From Verrucomicrobiales bacterium (lineage in GTDB: Bacteria > Verrucomicrobiota > Verrucomicrobiia > Limisphaerales > J093): a stretch of 64,000 nucleotides of DNA. Under the pieces are notes generated by a model that saw only the letters and a program-made list of their open reading frames with translations, had not been told where the DNA came from and ran no database searches. Of the stretch, positions 9,183 to 17,180 are shown in pieces. The stretch's first letter is position 1; each line of letters starts with the position of its first letter. The DNA lies in contig JABTUJ010000014.1 of the NCBI GenBank assembly GCA_015075445.1, forward strand, positions 62,001-126,000. Reading direction: 5' to 3'. The position numbers and the translations under genes were made by a program.

Positions 9183-9776
9183 ATGTTTGGCGCTGGACTC
9201 CTCAAGGGCCTGGCTGAAACGGCACGGAACTTCGTGGGCAGCTACCACGATCCGGCCCGGTTGCCCACGGTCGAATACCCCGAACGGCGGCTCGCGTCGC
9301 CGGAGAACGCCCGCGTCTTCCCCTTCCTCGTCTATGACGGGGCCGATCCCGAACGGGGATTGCGCTGCGTGGCGTGCAAGATCTGCGAGAAGGAATGCCC
9401 GCCGCAGTGCATCTACATCGTCCTCGAGCGCGATGAACGCGGCAAACCCCAGAAGCACCCCCGGGTCTTCGACCTCGACGTCTCGGTCTGCATGAGCTGC
9501 CAGATCTGTGTCGAAGTCTGCCCGTTCGATGCCATCCGGATGGACACCGCCTTCGAGTGGAGCACCCCCGACCGGTTCGGCGGCCTCCTCCTCCACAAGA
9601 CGGACCTGGCCAAGCCCAATCGCTACTACCACCAGATTCACCCGACGGAAGCGGCCGAGACTGACGCCCGCCTCGCCGCCGAACAGGCCAAGGCCGAGGC
9701 GAAGGCGCAAGCCCAGGCCAAACCCAAGGCCCCCCCGTCCCAACCCGCCGCGACGCCGGCATCCGCCACCCCGTGA
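9183..9776 (+). CDS. nuoI: NADH-quinone oxidoreductase subunit I (NuoI)
   Basis: A 197-residue peripheral-arm subunit carrying the two [4Fe-4S] clusters N6a and N6b. Both ferredoxin motifs are intact: CVACKICEKECP and CMSCQICVEVCP. It passes electrons towards the quinone pocket near NuoB and NuoH. The start at 9183 (MFGAGLLKGL) gives the usual N-terminal amphipathic helix; an upstream in-frame extension to 8976 is repeat-derived and rejected. The C-terminus carries an unusual Ala/Lys/Pro-rich tail of about 40 residues after the NRYYHQ region. It is the first gene of the visible nuo cluster; nuoA-G are absent here. Confidence 0.93.
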   Translation: MFGAGLLKGLAETARNFVGSYHDPARLPTVEYPERRLASPENARVFPFLVYDGADPERGLRCVACKICEKECPPQCIYIVLERDERGKPQKHPRVFDLDVSVCMSCQICVEVCPFDAIRMDTAFEWSTPDRFGGLLLHKTDLAKPNRYYHQIHPTEAAETDARLAAEQAKAEAKAQAQAKPKAPPSQPAATPASATP

Positions 9777-9814
9777 GATGCGGGGAGGCGCCGGAAAATG
9801 GGGCGTTGGCAGGA

Positions 9815-9838
9815 CGGATGCCGTTCCGCTAGCATCCG
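9815..9838 (+). other. Short inverted repeat between nuoI and nuoH
   Basis: Seven-base arms CGGATGC and GCATCCG flank a 10-base loop in the 74-base nuoI-nuoH gap. There is no T-run, so it is not a typical terminator. It could be an mRNA processing or stabilising hairpin, or chance. Confidence 0.3.
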
Positions 9839-9850
9839 CCGCGCGCGCGC

Positions 9851-11047
9851 ATGGCTCAAACCCTTGACCAACTCCTGGTCCTCGCTCAGCAGCGGCTGGT
9901 CGCCCTCTGGCCGGCTCCGTGGCAGCCCTGGGTCGCGGCCTTCCTGGGCGCCGCTGCCATCGTGGCCACGTTTGGCGGACTCTTCGCCCTGACCACCTGG
10001 CTCGAGCGCAAAGGACTGGCGCGCATCCAGAATCGGCTGGGACCCAACCGGGTGGGGCCCTACGGCCTGCTGCAGCCCATCGCCGACGGCCTCAAGATGT
10101 TGACCAAGGAGGACATCGTGCCCCGCGCCGCGGATCAGTGGATCCACTTTCTGGCACCCATCCTCAAGGTCGTCCCGGTGTTGCTCGCGTACTCGGTCAT
10201 CCCCTTCGGACGCCATCTGGTGGCCCTCGATCTGGAGGCCGGCTTGCTGTTCTTCTTTGCCGTGGGTTCGGCGACCGAGATCGCCGTGTTCATGGCGGGG
10301 TGGGGGAGCCGCAACAAGTACTCCCTGCTGGGGGCCATGCGCGCCATCGCGCAGTTGATCAGCTACGAAGTCCCCCTCGTTCTGTCCGCCGTGAGCGTCG
10401 TGCTGCTGGCCGGCACCTTGTCGCTGCCCGCCATCGTGGACAGCCAGGCCGGCCATGGGTGGGCGGGCCTGGCGAACTGGCACGTCTTCACGCCCTGGGG
10501 GCTGGCCGGCTTCGTGTTGTTCATGATCGCCGCCACCGCCAAGACCAGCCGCTCCCCGTTCGACCTCCCGGAAGGCGAATCGGAGATCATCGCCGGTCAC
10601 ATGGTCGAGTACTCAGGCTTCAAGTACGCCCTGTTCTACCTCGGCGAGTACCTGAGCCTGTTCGCGATCAGCGGCGTGGGCATCACGCTTTTCCTGGGCG
10701 GGTGGCGGGCACCCGTGGCCTGGCTGGACTGGGTGCCGTCGTACCTGTGGTTCGGGATCAAGCTCCTCGGCTGCATCGCGGTGTTCATCTGGCTGCGCGG
10801 GACCATGCCCCGGCTGCGCGCGGATCAGCTCATGAACTTCGCCTGGAAATTCATGTTGCCGATGTCCCTCGTCACGCTCGTGGCCGCCGCCGTGTGGCAC
10901 GCCACCGCCACCTGGACCTTCGCCGGGGCCGGCCTGTGGCGATGGGTGCTGGGAGCGGCCCTCCTCCTGCTGCCTTACCGCGCGCTGAGCCGAGGCCTCA
11001 CCCAGCGCGGGCGGTTCGGGCCGCGTCGCTACCGTTTCGCCGACTAG
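9851..11047 (+). CDS. nuoH: NADH-quinone oxidoreductase subunit H (NuoH)
   Basis: A 398-residue membrane subunit that lines the quinone-binding chamber at the junction of the two arms of complex I. Family signatures are present: TWLERKGLARIQNRLGPNRVGP near residue 48, the QPIADGLKMLTKED loop, RAIAQLISYEVPL, and the acidic loop FDLPEGESEIIAGHMVEYSG that follows TSRSPF. About eight transmembrane helices are evident and the length is normal. It begins 74 bases after nuoI and ends 6 bases before nuoJ, consistent with one transcript. Confidence 0.95.
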   Translation: MAQTLDQLLVLAQQRLVALWPAPWQPWVAAFLGAAAIVATFGGLFALTTWLERKGLARIQNRLGPNRVGPYGLLQPIADGLKMLTKEDIVPRAADQWIHFLAPILKVVPVLLAYSVIPFGRHLVALDLEAGLLFFFAVGSATEIAVFMAGWGSRNKYSLLGAMRAIAQLISYEVPLVLSAVSVVLLAGTLSLPAIVDSQAGHGWAGLANWHVFTPWGLAGFVLFMIAATAKTSRSPFDLPEGESEIIAGHMVEYSGFKYALFYLGEYLSLFAISGVGITLFLGGWRAPVAWLDWVPSYLWFGIKLLGCIAVFIWLRGTMPRLRADQLMNFAWKFMLPMSLVTLVAAAVWHATATWTFAGAGLWRWVLGAALLLLPYRALSRGLTQRGRFGPRRYRFAD

Positions 11048-11053
11048 ACGCCC

Positions 11054-11581
11054 ATGGATCCCGCCGCCATCATCGCTGCGTTGCTCGCCCTCGGCGGGGC
11101 GGTGGCCGCGGTCTCGCTGCGCAACCTGATCCACTGCGCCCTGTGCCTGGTGCTGACCTTTTTCAGCGTGGCCGCGCTGTTCCTGGGCTTGGGCGCCGAG
11201 TTCGTCAGCTTCGCCCAGGTCATGGTGTACGTGGGGGCCATCGCCATCCTGATCGTCTTCGCCAGTCTGATGACCCGGGATCCGGGGACCGACCCCGCCC
11301 GCGCCCACGAGCCCCGCGCCATCCGGCCCTGGCCCCTCGGCCTGGGCATCGCCGGGGCGGTGACGGGGGTCCTGCTGGCGTGCGTGGGAAGCAGCCGGCT
11401 GTTGCCGGACGTGGCCACGCCGGCCACCGCGCCGTCGGTGAGGGAGTTGGGGCAGGAGTTGATGACGAGGTATGTCGTCGCGCTCGAGGTCGTGGGGCTG
11501 CTGCTGACGGCGGCGATGATCGGGGCGGTGGTGCTGGCGGTCCGGGAGCCGCGGCGTCCGGACCAGGAGGTGGGGCGATGA
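11054..11581 (+). CDS. nuoJ: NADH-quinone oxidoreductase subunit J (NuoJ)
   Basis: A 175-residue membrane subunit between NuoH and the antiporter-like subunits. The conserved third helix motif FVSFAQVMVYVGAIAILIVFASLM holds the flexible pi-bulge region linked to coupling. It has about five helices and a charged C-terminus (VREPRRPDQEVGR). It starts 6 bases after nuoH. The following 163-base gap before nuoK is unusually long for these genes, which commonly abut, and holds a repeat array. Confidence 0.93.
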   Translation: MDPAAIIAALLALGGAVAAVSLRNLIHCALCLVLTFFSVAALFLGLGAEFVSFAQVMVYVGAIAILIVFASLMTRDPGTDPARAHEPRAIRPWPLGLGIAGAVTGVLLACVGSSRLLPDVATPATAPSVRELGQELMTRYVVALEVVGLLLTAAMIGAVVLAVREPRRPDQEVGR

Positions 11582-11605
11582 CCAGGCATGGTGGACACAT
11601 GGGAA

Positions 11606-11737
11606 CGCGTCCTGGCGCATATGCGGAACCGACCCCTTATCGTTGGCGTATAGGTGGTACCGACCCCTGGTCGCGCCCTGGCGCATCTGATGAACTGACC
11701 CCTTGGATTTGTGGCGCATACTATGTACTGACCCCTG
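11606..11737 (-). repeat. REP-like array (four copies) between nuoJ and nuoK
   Basis: On the minus strand four imperfect copies begin GGGGTC(A/G)GT at plus positions 11735, 11702, 11667 and 11636, spaced 33, 35 and 31 bases. Each is followed by a variable CATA-like stretch and (A/T)GCGCCA or ACGCCAA. The core resembles the GGGGTCAGTCAATAGTAT elements at 23.1, 23.5 and 27.7 kb and the REPs that accompany RAYT (Y1-type) transposases. No RAYT gene is present in the window. The last copy abuts the nuoK ribosome-binding site (GAGGAAG, about 11737-11743). Confidence 0.75.
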
Positions 11738-11744
11738 AGGAAGT

Positions 11745-12056
11745 ATGACGCCGCTCCAACGTTATCTGGTGGTCTCGACCCTGCTCTTCGGCGTGGGCCT
11801 CGCCGGGGCCCTCACCCGCCGCAACGCCATCCTCGTGCTCGTCGGGATCGAACTGATGCTCACTGCCGCCAACCTCAACTTCATCGCCTTCTGGCGCTAT
11901 GGACCGAACCCGGAGTCGGCCGCCGGAATCGTGTTCACCCTCTTCGCCATCGCCGTCGCCGCCGCCGAAACCGCCGTGGGCCTCGCCCTCATCATCAAGA
12001 TCTACCGGCACCGGCGCACCACCAACCTGGACCAAATGGACGCGCTCAAAGGCTGA
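11745..12056 (+). CDS. nuoK: NADH-quinone oxidoreductase subunit K (NuoK)
   Basis: A 103-residue, three-helix subunit, close to the usual 100-102 residues. Key acidic residues are present: the Glu in LVGIELMLTAANLNF in helix 2 and the Glu of AAAETAVGLALII in helix 3, both in the proton-translocation path. It begins with MTPLQRYLVVSTLLFGVGLAG, and a good ribosome-binding site (GAGGAAG) precedes the ATG. It is followed after 6 bases by the GTG start of nuoL. Confidence 0.94.
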   Translation: MTPLQRYLVVSTLLFGVGLAGALTRRNAILVLVGIELMLTAANLNFIAFWRYGPNPESAAGIVFTLFAIAVAAAETAVGLALIIKIYRHRRTTNLDQMDALKG

Positions 12057-12062
12057 CCCGCC

Positions 12063-14119
12063 GTGGAAGGGATCGCCCGACATCTCTGGCTCGTGCCCAC
12101 CTTGCCGCTCGTCGCGGCAGGCGTGCTCGCGCTGGTGCCGCGTCGGGAGCGACGCTGGGCCGCAGGGCTCGCCATCGGCGCCCTCACTGTCAGCCTGGTC
12201 CTGGCCCTCCTGGCGTTTGCCCGCACGCTCACCGGGCCGGGGGTGCGCCTGACGCACAACTTCACCTGGCTCGAGTTCGGCGACGCCCAACTCGTGTTGG
12301 GTTGGGTCCTGGATCCCCTCGGCGCCGGCATGCTGGTCATGGTCACTCTCGTGGGGCTGCTGATCTTCCTCTACAGCCTCGGGTACATGGCCGCCGACGA
12401 GAATTTCACCCGGTTCTTCTGCTTCCTCTCCCTGTTTGCCGGCGCGATGCTCGGCGTCGTCATCGCCAACAGCCTGCTCCTGTTGTTCATCTGCTGGGAG
12501 CTCGTCGGGTTGGCGTCGTACCTCCTCATCGGGTTCTGGTACCAGAAACCGGCCGCTGCGGCCGCGGCGAAAAAGGCCTTCATCACGACGCGCATCGGGG
12601 ATGTGGCCTTGCTGGTCGGCATGCTGTGGTTGTACGCGGCGAGCGGAACGCTGGTCTTCTACGACGGGAGCGAAGGCTGCCTGGAGTCCGGTGTGGTCAA
12701 CCGGCTCGCGGCGCAGACCCTGACGGGCGGACTGACGCTCAGCACGGCTCTGGGCCTGCTGATCTTTGTCGGGGCCATGGGCAAGTCCGGGCAGGTGCCG
12801 CTGCATGTCTGGTTGCAGGTCGCCATGGAAGGTCCCACGCCGGTGAGCGCGCGATCCACGCCGCCACCATGGTGGCCGCCGGCGTCTTCCTGGTGGCGCG
12901 CATGTTCCCGTTGATCGCCGCGCTGCCGGCCGGCGCGGCGGGAGGTGTCTCCGTCGCGCTGCAAGCGGTGACCTGGGTGGGCGCGCTGACGGCGGTGTTC
13001 GCCGCGCTGATCGCTGTGGCGCAGACGGACATCAAGCGGATCCTCGCCTACTCCACGGTGTCGCAGCTCGGCTACATGTTCGTCGGGCTCGGCGTGGGCG
13101 GGGTGGCGGTGGGGATGTTCCACCTGTTGACCCACGCGTTCTTCAAAGCCCTACTGTTCCTCGGCGCCGGTTCCGTCATCCACGGCTGCCATCACGAGCA
13201 GGATATCCGGCGCCTGGGCGGGCTTCGGAAGCTCATGCCGCTCACCTTTGCCACCTACGCGGTGGGGATGATGGCGCTGGCGGGGGTGCCGGTCTTCTTT
13301 GCCGGGTTCTGGAGCAAGGACGCCATCTTGCACGCGGCGCACGGCTGGCCGGTGTCGCAAGGCCCGTACTACCTGGTGGTGCTGGGGGCGTTGCTGACGG
13401 CCTTCTACATGACCCGCCAGGTCTGTTACGTGTTCTTCGGCCAGCCCCGAAACTCCGGTGACGCGCGGGAAACGGGAGGTGCAACGGTGCACGAGAGCCC
13501 GCGGGTGATGACCGTTCCGCTGATGGTTTTGGCGGTGTTTGCGGTCGGCCTGGGGTTCCTCGGAACTCCCGCCTGGCCGTGGCTCCAGCGTTACCTCGAG
13601 GGCTTGCCAGTGGCGGGCGACTGGGGACGAATGTTCGCCGGCGGCGCCGGCGCGGCAATGCTGCTGTCCGCCGTCATTGTGGCGCTCGGCATCGGGCTGG
13701 GCTGGTGGCTCTACGGCCGCCGCGTCATCCCGCGGGCGGACTCGCCGGATGTGCTCGCGGTGAGCTGGCCGAAGACGTATGCGTTGCTGCGCCGGAAATT
13801 CCTGGTGGACGAGCTGTACGGCGCCACGGTCGAACGCGCCCATGCCGGGTGGGCCGCACTGAGCGAACGTCTGGACCGCTGGGTATGGGGCGGGCTGGTC
13901 TGGGTGGTCGAGCTGGTTGCGCAAGGCCTCGCGTGGGCGAGCCGACTGGTGGACGAATACGTCGTCAACCTGGGCTTTGACGCGGCCTGCCGGCGGTTGA
14001 ATCGGGACGGTCGCACGGCCGCCGGCCTCACGGATGGTCAGTTGCCGAACTACCTGCGGGCGCTGGGGACGGCTTTCGTCTGCCTGGTGCTGATGCTGAT
14101 GTGGGGAGGTTGCCGGTGA
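12063..14119 (+). CDS. nuoL: NADH-quinone oxidoreductase subunit L (NuoL), interrupted by one frameshift
   Basis: An antiporter-like, proton-pumping subunit of about 685 residues if read through. The first part (GTG at 12063) contains FICWELVGLASYLLIGFW and KSGQVPLHVWL. The frame breaks between 12851 and 12854, inside the signature normally read [20 protein letters not shown]: only two bases (CG) stand where one codon is expected. The second frame resumes with [10 protein letters not shown] and continues through the lateral helix to 14119. Just before the break the usual LPDAM reads LQVAM. The second frame is otherwise intact, so a sequencing deletion is as likely as a real mutation. Confidence 0.88.
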
Positions 14120-15669
14120 ACGAGGTGCCCTGGCTGACGCTGTTGACGTTCACCCCGCTGGTCGGCGGGTTGGCCGTGATCGCGCTGGGCCCGCGACGGG
14201 CGGCGATGGCGCAGCGCCTTGCCTTGGGCGTGGCGACGTTGGTGCTGGCGCTGACGGTTCTGGTGGGATCGCGGTTTGACGCCGCTTCAGGGACCCTGCA
14301 ATTCGTCGAGCGCCACGCCTGGATCCAGGCGCTGGGCGTGAACTACCACCTGGGGGTGGACGGGTTGGGACTCTTGATGATCGTTCTGACCGGCTTGCTG
14401 GTGCCGATGGCCATGCTGGCGTCCTGGCGCCTGGGGGAGCGCGCGTCGCTGTACTTCGGTCTGATGCTCTGGCTGGAGGCCGGGTTGCTGGGGACGTTCA
14501 CGGCCCTGAACTTCTTTCACTGGTTCCTGTTCTGGGAGCTCAGCCTGGTGCCCGCGTTCTTCCTGATCAAGCTGTGGGGGGGCCGGGAAAGCAGCGCGGC
14601 CGCGGTGCAGTTCTTCGTGTACACCATGGTCGGGAGCGTCGCGATGCTGCTGGGGTTCCTGGCGGTGTACTTGGCGGTGGGCACTTTCGATTTTGTGGAG
14701 CTGGCCGAGCTGGGGGCGCGGGATGGGTTGACGGCGGGATTCGCGCAGCGGCTGGCGGGAACGGGGTTGCCGGCTGGCGTGCTGACCACGGCGGTGTTCC
14801 TGGCGGTCTTTCTCGGGTTGGCGGTCAAGGTGCCGCTGATGCCGTTTCACACCTGGCTGCCGGCGACGTATGCCGAGGCGCCGACCGGGGTCACCATGTT
14901 GCTGACGGGCGCCATGTCCAAGATGGGCGTGTACGGATTTCTGCGCCTGCTCTTGCCGATCTTCCCCGAGTCGCTCCGGGCGTGGCAGGGCCCGCTGCTC
15001 GGGCTGGCGGTGCTGACGATTCTGTTTTCGGCTGCCGCCGCGTTTGCGCAGCGTGACCTCAAACGGCTGCTCGCGTATTCGTCCATCAACCACCTCGGCT
15101 ATTGCCTGCTCGGTGTTTTCGCGGTGGCCACCACGGCGAGCGGGACCGGCCGGCTGGCGCAGGAGTCGGCCGCGGCGCTCAACGGGGTGCTGCTCCAGAT
15201 GTTCAACCACGGGCTGACCGCCGCGACGCTGTTCTGTTTCGTGGGCTGGATCGAGCAACGCGCGGGCGGTCTGCGGGGTCTGGATGATTTCGGCGGGCTG
15301 CGGCGGGTGGCGCCGGTCCTGACGGGGCTGATGGGAATCGCCCTCTTTTCCTCGCTCGGGCTGCCGGGGCTCAACGGCTTTGTGGGCGAGTTCCTGATCT
15401 TCAAAGGCAGCTTCGGATTGGCGCCGTGGGCAACGGTCGGCGCAACCGGCGGGTTGTTGCTGACTGCGGTCTTCCTGCTGACGCTCAGCCAGCGGGTGTT
15501 TCACGGCCCGCTCAATCCGCGCTGGCAGGCGCTGCCGGATCTGAGTGCGACCGAGCGGTGGATCGTGGCGCCCGCCACGGCGCTGATGTTTCTCGTGGGC
15601 CTGTATCCCCAGAGCGTGCTGGGCTTCACGAACGAGACCGTGAAACGATGGGTGGCCCTGCTCCCGTGA
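14116..15669 (+). CDS. nuoM: NADH-quinone oxidoreductase subunit M, first copy (NuoM)
   Basis: A 517-residue antiporter-like proton pump with about 14 helices. The essential Glu of helix 5 lies in FWELSLVPAFFLIKLWGG, and the Lys in helix 7-8 in FLGLAVKVPLMPFHTWLP. Further family motifs are EAPTGVTMLLTGAMSKMGVYG and RDLKRLLAYSSINHLGYC. The start is taken as the GTG at 14116, which overlaps the nuoL stop as GTGA and has GGGGAGGT seven bases upstream; an in-frame GTG at 14101 is less likely. It overlaps the next nuoM copy in the same GTGA manner. Confidence 0.93.
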   Translation: MNEVPWLTLLTFTPLVGGLAVIALGPRRAAMAQRLALGVATLVLALTVLVGSRFDAASGTLQFVERHAWIQALGVNYHLGVDGLGLLMIVLTGLLVPMAMLASWRLGERASLYFGLMLWLEAGLLGTFTALNFFHWFLFWELSLVPAFFLIKLWGGRESSAAAVQFFVYTMVGSVAMLLGFLAVYLAVGTFDFVELAELGARDGLTAGFAQRLAGTGLPAGVLTTAVFLAVFLGLAVKVPLMPFHTWLPATYAEAPTGVTMLLTGAMSKMGVYGFLRLLLPIFPESLRAWQGPLLGLAVLTILFSAAAAFAQRDLKRLLAYSSINHLGYCLLGVFAVATTASGTGRLAQESAAALNGVLLQMFNHGLTAATLFCFVGWIEQRAGGLRGLDDFGGLRRVAPVLTGLMGIALFSSLGLPGLNGFVGEFLIFKGSFGLAPWATVGATGGLLLTAVFLLTLSQRVFHGPLNPRWQALPDLSATERWIVAPATALMFLVGLYPQSVLGFTNETVKRWVALLP

Positions 15670-17180
15670 TCCTCATGCTGCCCTGGACCATCTATCTCAG
15701 CTTCTTGGGGGCGGCGGCGCTGCTGCTGATCCCGGCGCGTCGTGCCTCGGCGGCACGCGGGGTCGCCCTGGCCATCACCTTGGTGACGGGAGTGTGCGCG
15801 TTCGGCGGCGGGTTGGCCTACCGGCCCGGGGCGGAGTTGCTCACGCTGACGCGCGTGCCCTGGATCCCGGCGCTGGGGATCGAGTACTTCCTGGCGGTGG
15901 ACGGGATCAACCTAACGCTGGTCTTCCTGACGGCGCTGGCGGCGGTGGCGGGCGTGCTCTTCTCGTGGAACGTGACCGACCGGCCGCGGGAATTCTTCGC
16001 CCTTTACCTGACGCTGATCGGGGCGGTGTACGGGGTGTTCCTGAGCTTCGATCTGTTCCTGCTCTTCTTCTTCTATGAAGTGGCGATCATCCCGAAGTAC
16101 TTCCTGATCGCGATCTGGGGTTCGACGCGGCGCGAGTATGGCGCGATGAAGCTGGTGCTGTACTCGTTCCTGGGCAGTGCGCTGGTGTTTCTCGGTTTGC
16201 TGGCGGTGTACGTGGGGGCGTTGCGGGCGACGGGCACCGGTACGTTCGACCTGCAGGCCCTGGCGCAGGTGGCGTATCCGGCGACGTTCCAGCGCTGGGT
16301 GTTCCCCTTGATGTTCGTGGGCTTCGGCGTGCTGGCGGGTTTGTGGCCGTTGCATACGTGGGCGCCCACCGGCCACGTGGCGGCACCGACGGCGGCGTCG
16401 ATGTTGCTGGCGGGGGTGGTGATGAAGCTGGGCGCGTACGGGGCCCTGCGGGCGGGGGTGGCGCTGTTTCCGGAAGGCGTGCGGACCTGGCAGGAACCGC
16501 TGGCGGCCTTGGCGGTGATCGGGATTGTGTATGGGGCGCTGGTGGCGCTGGTGCAGCGGGATTTCAAGTTCGTGATCGGCTACTCGAGTGTGAGCCACAT
16601 GGGGTTTGTGATGCTCGGCCTGGTCACGCTCCACGAGGTGGGTGTGAGCGGAGCGGTGCTGCAGATGTTTTCCCACGGCATCATCGCGGGACTGCTGTTC
16701 GGTGTGGTAGGGCGCATGGTCTACGACCGGGCGCATACCCGCGAGCTGGAGGAATTGGCGGGGCTGCGCTTGAGCCGGCGGTTGCCCTTCGCCGCGGCGA
16801 CCTTTGTGGTGGCGAGCCTGGCGTCGATGGGCCTCCCGGGGTTCAGCGGGTTTGTGGCGGAGATCTCGGTGCTGATCGGGGCCTGGCAATCCCTGCCGCT
16901 GGCGGTGGGTGTGACCGGGATCGGGATCGTGCTCGGCGTGGCGTACCTGCTCCGGGCGATGCAGCACGGCTTCTTCGCGGGCGGCGAGGCGGGCGAGATC
17001 AACCCGCCGGGGAGCGCGGTGCCACCGTTGCCCCCCATTACGTGGCCGGAGAAGGTGGGCGCCGGGATGCTGCTGCTGACGACCGTGGTGATCGGTCTGT
17101 TCCCCCGGCTGCTGCTGGATTACATCGTGCCGAGCGTGCAGCCGCTGGTCTCGGCCTGGAAACAGGGAGGGGGATCATGA
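15666..17180 (+). CDS. nuoM: NADH-quinone oxidoreductase subunit M, second copy (NuoM2)
   Basis: A 504-residue second NuoM-type antiporter subunit directly behind the first. It has its own helix-5 Glu (FFFYEVAIIPKYFLIAIWGS), the WPLHTWAPTGHVAAPTAASMLL motif and RDFKFVIGYSSVSHMGFVMLGL. It is clearly diverged from the first copy, so this is not a recent duplication. The start is taken as the GTG at 15666 overlapping the upstream stop; an ATG at 15675 is an alternative. With nuoL, nuoM and nuoN this gives four antiporter-like subunits in one operon instead of three. Confidence 0.9.
   Translation: MILMLPWTIYLSFLGAAALLLIPARRASAARGVALAITLVTGVCAFGGGLAYRPGAELLTLTRVPWIPALGIEYFLAVDGINLTLVFLTALAAVAGVLFSWNVTDRPREFFALYLTLIGAVYGVFLSFDLFLLFFFYEVAIIPKYFLIAIWGSTRREYGAMKLVLYSFLGSALVFLGLLAVYVGALRATGTGTFDLQALAQVAYPATFQRWVFPLMFVGFGVLAGLWPLHTWAPTGHVAAPTAASMLLAGVVMKLGAYGALRAGVALFPEGVRTWQEPLAALAVIGIVYGALVALVQRDFKFVIGYSSVSHMGFVMLGLVTLHEVGVSGAVLQMFSHGIIAGLLFGVVGRMVYDRAHTRELEELAGLRLSRRLPFAAATFVVASLASMGLPGFSGFVAEISVLIGAWQSLPLAVGVTGIGIVLGVAYLLRAMQHGFFAGGEAGEINPPGSAVPPLPPITWPEKVGAGMLLLTTVVIGLFPRLLLDYIVPSVQPLVSAWKQGGGS

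Noticed and set aside
10613..11719. 368-residue minus-strand open frame across nuoH-nuoJ
   Set aside because: It is antisense to genes with clear nuo signatures and contains only repeat- and shadow-derived sequence.
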